Assembly (NCBI GenBank): GCA_005882115.1
Contig: VBEG01000020.1
Location: 51,871 to 115,870 of the forward strand
DNA from: Chloroflexota bacterium
GTDB lineage: Bacteria > Chloroflexota > Dormibacteria > Dormibacterales > Dormibacteraceae
DNA length: 64,000 bases
Reading direction: 5' to 3'
Part shown: piece by piece, positions 8,855 through 17,300 of the stretch
Numbering within the stretch: position 1 is the first letter of the stretch
How the letters are laid out: every line of letters starts with the position of its first letter
Position numbers and translations under genes: made by a program
Notes under the pieces: model-generated
What the model was told of the DNA's origin: nothing
The model's database searches: none
What the model saw: only the letters and a program-made list of their open reading frames with translations

Positions 8855-9769
8855 ATGAGTCGGCAGCCTCCTCGCCAGCAGCGTGGCGAGGAGAACGGCC
8901 GTTGCGCCTTTGTCCTGTCCGGAGGCGGAAGCTTGGGCGCCGTCCAGGTCGGGATGCTCCGGGCCCTTTTCGAAAACGACTGCTGCCCTGACCTCCTGAT
9001 CGGTACATCGGTCGGCGCCGTCAACGCGGCTTGGGTGGCGGCTCGGCCCGACTGCGACGGCATGGCTGAGCTGGCCGAAATCTGGATGAGTCTCCGCCGG
9101 GGGAACGTGTTCCCGCTAAGCCCTGTGACCAGCGCCCGCGGACTGCTCGGCCAGGCCAACCACTTCATCGCCAACGACAGCTTGCGCAGGCTCCTGGAGA
9201 AACACATCCCGTACGAGCGCCTCGAGGAGGCAGCGATTCCCGTTCACGTGGTGGCGACCGAGCTGAAGAGCGGCCGCGCCGCGATCCTCACCTCGGGGCC
9301 CGCGGTCCCCGCCCTCCTGGCCAGTTGCGCGATCCCCGGCGTATTTCCGCCCGTGACCATCAACCGCCGCGAGTACGTGGACGGCGGGGTCGCGAACCAT
9401 ACACCGGTCACCGTCGCGATCGAGCTTGGCGCGACCAAGATCTTCGTCCTTCCCGTCGGTTATCCGTGGTTGAACAAAGAGCCGACCAACGCGCTCGGCA
9501 TGGCGCTCCACGCGCTGGCGCGCATCGTCGAGCAGAAGCTGGACGCCGAGGTCGAGGCCAACCGAGGGTCGGCAGACATCCATGTCCTGCCTGCGCTCGA
9601 CATCGCGGACGTCTCGCCCGCAGACTTCAGCCACACCAACGAGCTGATCGACTGGGGCTACAAGGCGGCACGACGCTACGTCAGTGGCGCCGCCAACGGA
9701 CGCAGCGTGATGCCGGAGCGGGCCAAGCGATCGCTGCGCCTCGACCCCTCCGCCGTGCGGGCAGCCTAA
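8855..9769 (+). CDS. Patatin-like phospholipase (RssA type)
   Basis: A 304-residue serine lipid acyl hydrolase. It has the oxyanion-hole motif LSGGGSLGAVQVG (residues 21-33), the nucleophile elbow GTSVG with Ser52, and the catalytic Asp in YVDGGVANHTPV, so the Ser-Asp dyad is complete. No signal peptide, so it is likely cytosolic or membrane-peripheral. The C-terminal region (DIWGYKAARRYV-like helix) fits RssA-type bacterial patatins. Substrate unknown. Confidence 0.9.
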   Translation: MSRQPPRQQRGEENGRCAFVLSGGGSLGAVQVGMLRALFENDCCPDLLIGTSVGAVNAAWVAARPDCDGMAELAEIWMSLRRGNVFPLSPVTSARGLLGQANHFIANDSLRRLLEKHIPYERLEEAAIPVHVVATELKSGRAAILTSGPAVPALLASCAIPGVFPPVTINRREYVDGGVANHTPVTVAIELGATKIFVLPVGYPWLNKEPTNALGMALHALARIVEQKLDAEVEANRGSADIHVLPALDIADVSPADFSHTNELIDWGYKAARRYVSGAANGRSVMPERAKRSLRLDPSAVRAA

Positions 9770-9776
9770 GCCGGCG

Positions 9777-10058
9777 TTAGAGGGCCGACTTCACCCGCGA
9801 GCGCAGCTCGCTCGGGAGCGAGCGCAGCTCGCCCGGAAGGTCGCGGACGTAATCCGGGATCGCGTCCTGGATCTGCTGGATCAGGTCGCGCCTCTGCCGG
9901 CGCCTGTAGATCATCCAGCCGAGCACCCCCAGCCCGACCATAGCGGCCACCACGCCCGCCACGATCACGACGGGCGGGACCCTGCGCTCCTCTATCTCGT
10001 CGATCTCGCCTTTTGACAGCTCGATGGTCCGCCGTCCCTTGTCGATGGTGTCGTTCAT
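9777..10058 (-). CDS. Small single-pass membrane protein (hypothetical)
   Basis: About 93 residues starting MNDTIDKGRRTIELSKGE at the ATG 10058. One membrane helix (VVIVAGVVAAMVGLGVLGWMIY) is followed by a basic RRRQRRD stop-transfer and an amphipathic tail with LPGELRSLPSELRSRVKSAL. The layout resembles small DUF3618/YtxH-like envelope proteins but I cannot assign a family. An upstream in-frame ATG at 10079 is less likely. Confidence 0.65.
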   Translation of the reverse strand: MNDTIDKGRRTIELSKGEIDEIEERRVPPVVIVAGVVAAMVGLGVLGWMIYRRRQRRDLIQQIQDAIPDYVRDLPGELRSLPSELRSRVKSAL

Positions 10059-10226
10059 CTCTCCAGCTCCGGTTCGCATGCCGACCTCCTCATTCAGGAA
10101 AACAGCTCTCCCTCCGCATTGTGAACGAACTCAGGGCCGGTACCGGCTATCCGGAGGGCGTTTTCTAGTTGAGGCGCTCGAGCCGCAAGGTTCGGGCGCT
10201 TCAGACCTCGTGATGGAGGCATAACT

Positions 10227-10406
10227 GTGAAGTGTGAGATTTGCGGCCAGGATTTCGCCAACTCGGAGGAGATCAAGGCGCACATGGAGCGCGACCACAC
10301 TCTCGACGAGACAGGCGACGAGGAGCTCGAGAAGCCCGACATGATGCGCGAGGAAGAGGGTGCGGATGCGCAGCGCGCACCGGAAGTTCCGGGCAAGGAC
10401 AACTAG
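10227..10406 (+). CDS. Tiny C2H2 zinc-finger protein (59 aa)
   Basis: Starts at GTG 10227 with GGAGG seven bases upstream. The first 24 residues read VKCEICGQDFANSEEIKAHM and then ERDH, giving C-x2-C-x12-H-x4-H, a classic C2H2 finger. The rest is an acidic, unstructured tail (DETGDEELEKPDMMREEEG). Such single-finger proteins occur in actinobacteria and archaea with unknown roles; nucleic acid or protein binding is possible. A strong hairpin follows at 10438-10462. Confidence 0.72.
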   Translation: MKCEICGQDFANSEEIKAHMERDHTLDETGDEELEKPDMMREEEGADAQRAPEVPGKDN

Positions 10407-10437
10407 CTAGCTCCCGAATCAACCACTCGGCTTCAGG

Positions 10438-10462
10438 GCCGGCGGCGCGAGGCGCCGCCGGC
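10438..10462. terminator. Strong GC hairpin between convergent genes
   Basis: An 11-bp perfect stem (10438-10448 with 10452-10462) with a 3-base loop lies between the zinc-finger gene (+) and the desaturase-like gene (-). There is no long T-run, so it is a probable bidirectional terminator or 3' barrier. Confidence 0.6.
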
Positions 10463-10472
10463 TCTTGCATGT

Positions 10473-11396
10473 CTAGGGGGCGACAGCCTCCTCGGCCTGC
10501 GGGGTCCGGCGGGTGGTGAGCTCCCCGACCGAGGAGTGTTTGGGCGGCTTGACCGCCCACTCCTCGTTGTCGATCATCCGCCAGGCCCACTTCGGATTGT
10601 GCCGGACTCGCTCGCGAGCGGCGTCAAGCGCTCTCGACATCAGCTTGATACCGGACAGGCCCGGCAGCTTGCCGATCCTGGAGTCCAGGTCGAGCAGGTC
10701 CTCCTCGCCCTGCTCGTCGTCGAACAGGTACATGGCGAGGGCATCGACCTCCTCCTGCTTCTTAACGCCCTGGCCCACCGGGACCCAGACGCGGTCGAGC
10801 ATCCAGCGGTCGATCTTCTGCGCGCGTGCATTGCCGCTGAGCCACTCCTTGGCCGAGTTGAAGTAGAAGGCGTAGTGCTTGCGCTCGTCCTTGATGATGC
10901 GGCTCAGGAGGTCTTTCAGGACCGGGTGCCCTGACTTGCGGATCAGCGCTCCGTATCCCGTGAGCGTCGAAAGCTCGTTGATGGCCCCGATGGTCAGGTA
11001 GACCGCCGAGAAGTCTTTGAGCAGCCACGAGCCGGCCATCGTCGACATGAGGCTGACGCTGTTCTGGAAGCCCAGGTTCGCGCGCACGTTGGCGATCCGC
11101 TCCTGGGTGTCGAACTCGATGCCGTAGAGGTTCAGCAGCCGGCCGATGTTCTCGCCGTGCCAAAGCTCCTCGTAGTTCCAGCACGCGAGAAACGCCGTGA
11201 GGATCGGGTCCATGCACGCCCGGGTGACCAGGAGGTGCGAAAGGTAAAGAGGGACGTGGTTTTCGATGTCCATCATGTAGTGAAGGCAGAAAAGGTCGCC
11301 TTTGGACAGGGGATGCGCGGCGACCTCTTCCCACGCGATTCCCGTGATGTCGACTTTTTTCGACTCTTCTTTGTAGCGCTCGATGCTGAAGCTCAT
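10473..11396 (-). CDS. Ferritin-like diiron protein, acyl-ACP desaturase-like
   Basis: A 307-residue helical protein with a four-helix carboxylate diiron pattern. Candidate ligands are in DIENHVPLYLSHL, WNYEELWHGENIG (E-x2-H), AINELSTLTGYGAL and IIKDERKHYAFYF (E-x2-H). The DERKH motif and spacing resemble type 2 fatty acid (acyl-ACP) desaturases and related oxygenases. It is soluble. The exact substrate is uncertain and other ferritin-like oxidases remain possible. Confidence 0.68.
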   Translation of the reverse strand: MSFSIERYKEESKKVDITGIAWEEVAAHPLSKGDLFCLHYMMDIENHVPLYLSHLLVTRACMDPILTAFLACWNYEELWHGENIGRLLNLYGIEFDTQERIANVRANLGFQNSVSLMSTMAGSWLLKDFSAVYLTIGAINELSTLTGYGALIRKSGHPVLKDLLSRIIKDERKHYAFYFNSAKEWLSGNARAQKIDRWMLDRVWVPVGQGVKKQEEVDALAMYLFDDEQGEEDLLDLDSRIGKLPGLSGIKLMSRALDAARERVRHNPKWAWRMIDNEEWAVKPPKHSSVGELTTRRTPQAEEAVAP

Positions 11397-11547
11397 GTCA
11401 ACCTCTACGGAAACTCAGACGCGGTGGATCAAGAGGACTCGGCCAACTCCCAGCGACCTCACACGGCACCCTGAGCGACCGCCGTCAGTCTAGGCCTCGA
11501 CGCTCTTCGAAGGCGATCCCAAAAGCAGGCACAAGGAGACAAAGAAA

Positions 11548-11796
11548 GTGAACGGAATTCGCAAGTCAGTCGCCGCGGCGGCAATCGCGGGCTCGATGCT
11601 GGTAGGAGGTATCGCCGGCGCGGTCGTCTATGGAGCCACGGTGATCACCGCGGCCGCCGCGTCGCCGTCGCCAAGCCCGTCGACGGGCACTTCCTCGGGC
11701 AAGTTCGTGCCCAACGAAGACCCTGCCCACGAGGCAACTGAAAGCGCGGCGCGGGAGGCCCAGGAGAACGCCGGCCAGGTACCTACCGTTCCGTAA
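11548..11796 (+). CDS. Small secreted or membrane-tethered Ser/Pro-rich protein
   Basis: 82 residues from GTG 11548, with AAGGAG upstream as ribosome binding site. An N-terminal signal or anchor (KSVAAAAIAGSMLVGGIAGAVVYGA) is followed by SPSPSPSTGTSSG and an acidic tail (NEDPAHEATESAAREAQEN). It looks like an exported low-complexity protein. No family recognised. Confidence 0.7.
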   Translation: MNGIRKSVAAAAIAGSMLVGGIAGAVVYGATVITAAAASPSPSPSTGTSSGKFVPNEDPAHEATESAAREAQENAGQVPTVP

Positions 11797-11808
11797 CGCG
11801 ACGTAACG

Positions 11809-12720
11809 TCAGGGAAGGAGCTGCCTCGCCACGAACCAGACGTTGGCGGGGCGCTCCGCCAGGCGGCGCAGGTACCACGCGTACCACGCGTCGCCATACG
11901 CGATCAGGTCGCGAACGGCAAATCCTTCGCGGGCGAGACGCTCCTGCTCGTCGGTCCTGATCCCGTAGAGCATCGCGACCTCGACTTCCGAGCGAACCAT
12001 CTCGAGCGCCTGGGCAAAGCGCCAGGCCCTGGCGATGAGCTCGACGTCATGGGTCGCGAGGACCAGTCGGAGCTTGCGGCGCTTGACCTCGGGCAGCATG
12101 TACGCGCACAGGGCCAGGTAGTTCGCGTCGACGTCGCGCTTGCGGACGAATGCGATGTCCTGCGCCTCCGAATACGCGCCTTTGACGAGGCGGATCGCCG
12201 GCGTGAGAGGCATCAGCGTCGCGATGTCGGACACCGTCCGGTAGAGATAGGCCTGGAGTGCCAGTCCAACGCGTGGCGCCTCCGCCCGCAGCCGGCGGTA
12301 GAGCGCGATCGTGCGGTCGGTGTAGGCGCTGCCCTCCATGTCGATCCATAGGAAGCTGTTCGCCTTTTCGGCAGCGCGGGCCAGTCGCTGCAAGTTGGCG
12401 TAAGTTGCGTGTTCGTCGATATCGAGGCCGAGCTGCGTGGGCTTGACCGAGATCTCGGCCTGGACGTCCATCGAAGCGGCCAGAACCTCTTCGTAGTGCT
12501 CGACAACTTTGTTGGCGGCGGCGAGATCGGTGATGTTCTCACCCAGCAGGGTGAATAACGCGCCGATGTTCTTCGACCGAAAGCCGACGGCCGCTTTCAG
12601 CGCGGAGTCAAAACCTTCGCCCGGCAAAAAGCGCCTGACAGCTCGTCGCGCAAAACGCCAGCGCGGGACGTGAGTGGCAAGCCATGTGTTCTGCGCGCAC
12701 CACAGAAGCACCCTTCGCAT
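11809..12720 (-). CDS. putA: Proline dehydrogenase
   Basis: FAD enzyme of 303 residues that oxidises L-proline to pyrroline-5-carboxylate. The monofunctional ProDH barrel signatures are all present: EISVKPTQLGLDID, SFLWIDMEGSAYTDRT, LQAYLYRT, AIRLVKGAYSE, LVLATHD, MLYGIRTDEQ and YGDAWYAWYLRRLAERPAN (substrate and FAD binding). No P5C dehydrogenase gene is next to it. Monofunctional enzymes are also named prodh; I use putA loosely. Confidence 0.94.
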   Translation of the reverse strand: MRRVLLWCAQNTWLATHVPRWRFARRAVRRFLPGEGFDSALKAAVGFRSKNIGALFTLLGENITDLAAANKVVEHYEEVLAASMDVQAEISVKPTQLGLDIDEHATYANLQRLARAAEKANSFLWIDMEGSAYTDRTIALYRRLRAEAPRVGLALQAYLYRTVSDIATLMPLTPAIRLVKGAYSEAQDIAFVRKRDVDANYLALCAYMLPEVKRRKLRLVLATHDVELIARAWRFAQALEMVRSEVEVAMLYGIRTDEQERLAREGFAVRDLIAYGDAWYAWYLRRLAERPANVWFVARQLLP

Positions 12721-12806
12721 CAGAGCGAACGCTAAAGCACAGCGCCGTCACCGTACCGATGTAGGAGACAAGCCTCATTCGAGGCGTTAGTTTTTATCAA
12801 GCAAGA

Positions 12807-12828
12807 AGGCGCCCGTTTCGGGGCGCCT
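12807..12828 (-). terminator. Terminator-like hairpin after the small membrane protein gene
   Basis: A perfect 8-bp stem AGGCGCCC/GGGCGCCT with a 6-base loop. Read on the minus strand it follows the small membrane protein gene that ends at 12853, with a moderately T/A-rich stretch (GATAAAAACTAAC) after it. Confidence 0.55.
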
Positions 12829-12852
12829 CTCGTTACCGCTGCTTGATGGCGG

Positions 12853-13020
12853 CTACCAGTAGTACCAACGACTGCCTTCCGCTGCCCGTATGAAGAATCC
12901 GAGCACCCACAGGATCAGCCCGATGACGAGCACAATCCAGAGGATTTGAAGCGCTGGTGCCAGCAGACCACCCCCACCGAGGAGCAGCAGCAGCAGGATC
13001 AACACGATCAACGCAACCAC
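12853..13020 (-). CDS. Small hydrophobic two-helix protein (55 aa)
   Basis: Starts at GTG 13020 after GGAGGTAAATCAAGA, a clear ribosome binding site. The protein is VVALIVLILLLLLLGGGG, then a second helix ILWIVLVIGLILWVLGFF, ending RAAEGSRWYYW. The two short helices with an aromatic RWYYW end match the lmo0937/DUF5670-type small membrane proteins often induced by stress. It is too short for most gene finders. Confidence 0.72.
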   Translation of the reverse strand: MVALIVLILLLLLLGGGGLLAPALQILWIVLVIGLILWVLGFFIRAAEGSRWYYW

Positions 13021-13103
13021 TCTTGATTTACCTCCTTGCGGGCTGACATGCGGTCAGCCGTGAAATTCCGCCTCTACCAGAGCAACGCGTGGCGACTTCG
13101 CGC

Positions 13104-13439
13104 TTACCGCCTAGCGCGTGAGCGCCCCGTCTTGCCACCCTTCATGAGTGACCGCCAGCCTTTCGCCTCGATCTCGACTCCGAACTTGCGGGCGGCGGTC
13201 CGGATCCGGCGCCACGCCGCGTCGCGCTCCTTGTCGCTGACGCCCTCGACCTGGTCGAAGCGGGCAACCGCGTTGCGCACATGCCGCGCGTCGTTCAGCG
13301 GCTCCTTGCGCTCCTTCGGGAAGGCGAAGGTGGTGGTGCGCATCCGGTTTCTCTGCTGGGTGCTGATCCCCGCCGAACGCTTCGGGCTTCGCCGGCCGTG
13401 GGCGCTGCGGGCGGCAGCCTTCTGGCGAGTGGTGGCCAT
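13104..13439 (-). CDS. DUF6582-like small basic protein
   Basis: 111 residues beginning MATTRQKAAARSAHGRRSPK. The core TTTFAFPKERKEPLNDARHV, VRNAVARFDQVEGVSD and AAWRRIRTAARKFGVEI is a recurrent small domain (annotated DUF6582 in similar proteins). Strongly basic ends suggest nucleic acid contact, but the function is unknown. The ATG at 13439 is chosen over a start at 13475 because it has GGAGGAAT upstream. Confidence 0.75.
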   Translation of the reverse strand: MATTRQKAAARSAHGRRSPKRSAGISTQQRNRMRTTTFAFPKERKEPLNDARHVRNAVARFDQVEGVSDKERDAAWRRIRTAARKFGVEIEAKGWRSLMKGGKTGRSRARR

Positions 13440-13502
13440 GGCAATTCCTCCTTGGCGAGATTCCTCCTCAATCAAGAAACGCTTCCGCGGAATGGCTCAC
13501 CC

Positions 13503-13540
13503 GGCAAAGAAAAGGGCCGGGCCCCGTTTGACCTGGCCCT
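13503..13540 (-). terminator. Rho-independent terminator
   Basis: A 9-bp stem (13513-13521 with 13532-13540, one G-U pair) and a 10-base loop. On the minus strand it is followed by TTTTCTTT and lies 33 bases after the stop of the small membrane protein gene that ends at 13573. Confidence 0.72.
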
Positions 13541-13572
13541 GTAGCTCCCCTGAGGAGGGTCAGGGAGGCCAG

Positions 13573-13923
13573 CTAGGACGGAGATGCCTTCGCGCTTGGC
13601 TGCGAGCTCGGCGACGCATTGCCGCCGCCACCGCTGCCGGGCAAAGGCGAAGTCACGGTCGGGTTGTTCGTGGTCGCCGGCGCGGCCGAGCGCGTGCCGA
13701 ACCAGTTCCACTGGGTGAAGCCGAAGAAAAGCAGGATGAGCACAAGCAAAGCGAGGATCGCGGCCGCGATGCCCGCCCCTGCGCCCGAGCCTGTGTCGGT
13801 CATCTCGACGACCTCACTGCCCGCCGGGCTCCAGTACCGACGCACGCTGTACCCTCCTGCTCCCAACAGCACGGCGAGCACCAGGATGATGAGCAGGATG
13901 AACAACAGAGTTCCCAAACGCAT
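13573..13923 (-). CDS. Small membrane protein with Ser/Pro/Gly-rich tail
   Basis: 116 residues. Helix 1 (LGTLLFILLIILVLAVLLGAGG) is followed by a short loop with YSVRRYWSPAG, helix 2 (GIAAAILALLVLILLFFGF) and a low-complexity tail (NPTVTSPLPGSGGGGNASPS). The helix-1/RRYW pattern resembles DUF6458-type proteins. No function can be assigned. A clear terminator follows. Confidence 0.7.
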   Translation of the reverse strand: MRLGTLLFILLIILVLAVLLGAGGYSVRRYWSPAGSEVVEMTDTGSGAGAGIAAAILALLVLILLFFGFTQWNWFGTRSAAPATTNNPTVTSPLPGSGGGGNASPSSQPSAKASPS

Positions 13924-14049
13924 GAACCTCCTTTGCGATCAGTTCGACCCTTGCTTCCCCTGCCGCGAGTTGCCTTTGGGCCGCTCGTTTCGGTAACGCC
14001 CAGGGTCGGGGCGACTACCTTGGCCTGAACTCGCCTTGAACTCGAAACT

Positions 14050-15033
14050 TCACGCTGCTGATCTCGGTCGGCGCCGGCGCACAATGCCCGCCGCAACCGC
14101 CAGCGCGAGCACCCCTCCCAGGGCCAAGCGCTGAAAGATGGACCTCGGTGGGCGAGGCTCCCGCGCGGCTTCGGCCTTGTCCTCATCGATCTTGTCGGAC
14201 GCCCTCACCTTCTCCCGCGACTCGCTCAGCGGGCTCGCGATGATGCCCTTGGTGACCGGCTCGCCGAGCCGGAACTTGTTGTAAACGGCGCCCAGCAGGA
14301 GCAGCTGGCTGAGCAAGTAGAACCACGTCGCCAGCAGGAAAAACAGCGCGAACTGCGCGCCGTAGGTGTTAAAGCCATGAGCGATCCACGCATAAAGAGG
14401 GAACGCGAGCGACAGCACCTCGATGGCGATGCCCGCGAGCAGTGCGCCCGGAAGGACCTCCCGCATCCGGAACGTGCGGTTGGGCACGAAGCGATATAAA
14501 GCCACGACCAGCGCGACCATCACCGCCGCGCCGGCGACGAAGGCGATGATGGTCGAGACCAACTTGACCTGAAAGAAAGCCGCGCCTGCATTGATCAGCA
14601 CCGTGACGACGATCGCGGCGACCAGCAGGACCATCATCACGAGCCCCATCAGGCGCTGGCGGAGCATGTCGCGCTGGCGACTGCCAAAGATCTGGGTGAG
14701 CGCGAACTCCATGGTCGCGAAGATGCTGCTCGCGCTCCACAGCAAACCGGCGAGAGATACGATCGCGAGCCATCCCGCGGACTGCTTGACGCCTTCCAGG
14801 CCCTTTTGCAGCTCGGGCTGTGCGCTCGCGGGGAAGACCTGCAGAATCAGGCTCTGAAAGTTCGCCTGGGTCTGCGGATCGCGGATCGCAAGGCCGATCA
14901 GGGAGAGCGCCCCGAGGATGATCGGGAACATCGACATGAATCCGGCGAAAGCGAGTGCGAGCGCGAAGTTGCTCGCCTGGCTTTCTCCGTAAGCGGTCAG
15001 GACCCGCGCGGGCAGCGTCTTCCGGGCGCGCAC
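14050..15033 (-). CDS. YihY/virulence factor BrkB family membrane protein
   Basis: About 327 residues with six membrane helices. The family pattern is seen in NFALALAFAGFMSMFPIILG, WSASSIFATMEFALTQIF, the LINAGAAFF helix, YRFVPNRTFRMREVLPGALLAG and YGAQFALFFLLATWFYLLSQLLLLGAVYN. A charged cytosolic tail ends in a last hydrophobic segment and RRRRPRS. The start is uncertain: GTG 15033 is the first standard start after the DUF3618 stop. Third gene of a Holin-X, DUF3618, YihY set. Transport function is debated for the family. Confidence 0.85.
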   Translation of the reverse strand: MRARKTLPARVLTAYGESQASNFALALAFAGFMSMFPIILGALSLIGLAIRDPQTQANFQSLILQVFPASAQPELQKGLEGVKQSAGWLAIVSLAGLLWSASSIFATMEFALTQIFGSRQRDMLRQRLMGLVMMVLLVAAIVVTVLINAGAAFFQVKLVSTIIAFVAGAAVMVALVVALYRFVPNRTFRMREVLPGALLAGIAIEVLSLAFPLYAWIAHGFNTYGAQFALFFLLATWFYLLSQLLLLGAVYNKFRLGEPVTKGIIASPLSESREKVRASDKIDEDKAEAAREPRPPRSIFQRLALGGVLALAVAAGIVRRRRPRSAA

Positions 15034-15070
15034 GATCAGGCTCTGGATTCGCGCGCGAAGGCCGGCGATC

Positions 15071-15517
15071 TTATTCCGCCTGCGGCGGCGCGTACTCGTC
15101 GTCGGGTGGGCCGGCGACCCTCTGGAGGAGCGCGCTGCCGGCCGTGGCCACGAGCGCGGGCGCGACCTCACGGAGGATGGTCTCCAGGGTTCCAGGCTCC
15201 TCGTCGGTTTTCTCGTTGACCCTCACCATCACCGATGGCAACCGATCCTTCCAGCGACCCGTCGCCGCGGCCGCCAGCGTGCGGAGGTTGGCGAGCGAAA
15301 GACCGTCGAGGCGGTCGCGCAGCGTCGGCCGGCGCGTGCGCCGGTAGACCAGGAAGGCGGCACCCCCCAGCGCGACCACGCCGAGGACGACAGCCACGAT
15401 GCGACCATAGCGAGCCGCATCCGAAGCGGCCCGCCCCTCGAGGCGTGTCAGGTTTACGTCCATCCTCTCGCGCGTGGCTTTTATCTCCCGTTCGATTTCA
15501 CGCGCCGAAGCGCCCAT
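15071..15517 (-). CDS. DUF3618 domain membrane protein
   Basis: 148 residues starting MGASAREIEREIKATRERMD. The segment REIKATRERMDVNLTRLEGR is the DUF3618 signature (an amphipathic E-I-x2-T-R-x2-M helix), followed by a membrane helix (IVAVVLGVVALGGAAFLVY) and a cytosolic tail. Its start overlaps the end of the Holin-X gene by 37 bases and it precedes the YihY gene. Function unknown; likely part of an envelope module. Confidence 0.85.
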   Translation of the reverse strand: MGASAREIEREIKATRERMDVNLTRLEGRAASDAARYGRIVAVVLGVVALGGAAFLVYRRTRRPTLRDRLDGLSLANLRTLAAAATGRWKDRLPSVMVRVNEKTDEEPGTLETILREVAPALVATAGSALLQRVAGPPDDEYAPPQAE

Positions 15518-15879
15518 TCCTTGTTCTCCTTCAAGCTTTCCATCGTTCGCGGCGGCAGCTTGACCTGCAGGCGCGCCTTGCCGATCCAGATCAGGACAAG
15601 CGCGACGATCAGGTAAGCGGCGACCCAGATCGCGGCCGCTTCCCATTTCCAGGGCACAAGCATCACGACCAGCACGGGTATGGCGACGAGGATCGCGAGG
15701 ACCGCCAGAACCGCGCCCAACGCCATCAGCCCGACGGCGATCGCGTTGCCGGTGGCCAGCTCCTTGACCTCTTGCTTCGCGAGCGCGATCTCAAGCGCGA
15801 CGAGCCTTTGTGCGTCGCTGATAACCGACCCAAGGAGCCCTCGCGAGCTCACACGCTTATCGGTGGCATCCACTGGCAC
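15481..15879 (-). CDS. Phage-holin-like (Holin-X / PF07332) membrane protein
   Basis: 132 residues. An N-terminal amphipathic segment (LLGSVISDAQRLVALEIALAK) leads into two long membrane helices (GLMALGAVLAVLAILVAIPV and IWVAAYLIVALVLIWIG). This is the putative actinobacterial Holin-X superfamily layout, which in chromosomal contexts is not a phage lysis gene. It begins the set with DUF3618 and YihY on the minus strand. Confidence 0.83.
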   Translation of the reverse strand: MPVDATDKRVSSRGLLGSVISDAQRLVALEIALAKQEVKELATGNAIAVGLMALGAVLAVLAILVAIPVLVVMLVPWKWEAAAIWVAAYLIVALVLIWIGKARLQVKLPPRTMESLKENKEWALRRVKSNGR

Positions 15880-15918
15880 CTCACAGCTTGAACGCCTCGC
15901 GTACTGGGCGTACGCGCG

Positions 15919-17223
15919 TCACGCGACCACGAGCTCGGCCACGAACGCGACTGCGGCAACGGCCATCACGGCGGTCGCCGTCCAGGTCAGCACCTGACTC
16001 AAGCGACCGCTCCGCCGTCGGCCCATGACCTCGCCGTCCGACCCGAGCAGCGCAATCAGAACCATCAGCGGCGCGGCCACCAGGCCGTTGATGACCGCGG
16101 CGATGAAGAGCGCACGAATCGGATCGATGTCGAGCAGGTTGAGGCCCAGACCGGCGAGCGTGGAGAGGGTGATGATCCCGTAAAAGGTCGGCCTCTGCCA
16201 TGGCTTGTCGGCAAGGGCGCCCTTCAGCCCGAAGAAATCCTTGATCGCGTAGGCCGCTGAACCGGTGAGAATCGGGATCGCGAGCAGTCCTGTCCCAATC
16301 ATGCCGCCTGCGAAAAGCACGAATGCAAACGGCCCGGCGAGAGGGGCAAGCGCCTGGGCCGCCTGGTCCGCGGACTGGATATCGGTCTTGCCGTGCGCGT
16401 GCAGCACGGCCGCGGCGGTGAACATGATGAAGTACATGACAAGGCTCGAGAAGAACATGCCAATCAGAATGTCGGTGCGAGCGGCGCGAAGCTCGGCGAC
16501 GTTCACTCCGCGCCTTTTCGCTTCAGTCAGTTTGCCCGCCGCCCGCATCTCGTCGACCTCCGAAGACGCTTGCCAGAAGAACAGGTACGGGGAAATCGTC
16601 GTTCCGAAGATCGCCATGAGCGCTGCGATGAACTCCTTGTTGAGCTCGAGGTGCGGAACCACGCTCGCCATGAAGATCTGGCGCAGGTCGGGACGCACAA
16701 TGAACCCCGTGATCACGTATGCAAAGAGGACGAGCGTCAGCCACTTGAAGATCTTGAAAATCGCCGCGTAGGTCAAGAACAGCTCGAGGATCAGGATTGC
16801 CGCCGCCACCGGCAAGAGCAGCCAGAGCCGCGGCACCAACCCCCGGCTCAACATCGAGCCCCCCGCGGCGACGGCGCCCAGGTCCGCCCCGACGTTGATC
16901 GTGTTGGCCGCGAACAACGCCGCGATGCACAGGCCGACGATCCACCGTGGGAACTTTCGCTTCAGCGACATCCCGAGACCGACTCCCGTCTGGAGCGCGA
17001 TGCGCGCGCACAGCTCTTGCACGGCCACCATGAAGGGAAACGTGAACAAAGCAGTCCACAGCAGCCCGTATCCAAAATGGCTTCCGACCTGCGAATAGGT
17101 CCCGATGCCGCTCGGATCGTCGTCGCTCGCACCGGTGATCAATCCGGGGCCGAGCATCCGAAGGAACCGCACCGACCGCTTGCCACCTTCGTGGACGCTC
17201 GACCGCTCGGCGGTGGGTCTCAC
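15919..17223 (-). CDS. Nramp-family transporter with altered metal-site motifs
   Basis: 434 residues and 11 likely membrane helices. The first helix has [20 protein letters not shown]: the canonical DPGN is DPSG. In helix 6 the canonical MPH motif is replaced by [20 protein letters not shown]. Both changes touch the residues that bind Mn/Fe in typical MntH proteins, so the substrate may differ; Nramp-related Mg transporters are known to alter these positions. No metal riboswitch is visible in the 77 bases upstream. Confidence 0.86.
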   Translation of the reverse strand: MRPTAERSSVHEGGKRSVRFLRMLGPGLITGASDDDPSGIGTYSQVGSHFGYGLLWTALFTFPFMVAVQELCARIALQTGVGLGMSLKRKFPRWIVGLCIAALFAANTINVGADLGAVAAGGSMLSRGLVPRLWLLLPVAAAILILELFLTYAAIFKIFKWLTLVLFAYVITGFIVRPDLRQIFMASVVPHLELNKEFIAALMAIFGTTISPYLFFWQASSEVDEMRAAGKLTEAKRRGVNVAELRAARTDILIGMFFSSLVMYFIMFTAAAVLHAHGKTDIQSADQAAQALAPLAGPFAFVLFAGGMIGTGLLAIPILTGSAAYAIKDFFGLKGALADKPWQRPTFYGIITLSTLAGLGLNLLDIDPIRALFIAAVINGLVAAPLMVLIALLGSDGEVMGRRRSGRLSQVLTWTATAVMAVAAVAFVAELVVA

Positions 17224-17300
17224 AATCGGGAAAACGCCGGAGCATGACCCTTCAACGATGCGTTGCGAAGAAGTCAGCCGGCGGGCGCGTTCCTTAGAGG

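Noticed and set aside
15481..15879. Prophage holin
   Set aside because: The protein is the chromosomal Holin-X type next to DUF3618 and YihY; no lysin, portal or capsid genes are near.
17224..17300. Metal riboswitch before the Nramp gene
   Set aside because: The 77-base gap is shared with the divergent PAP2 promoter and shows no yybP-ykoY-like helices.
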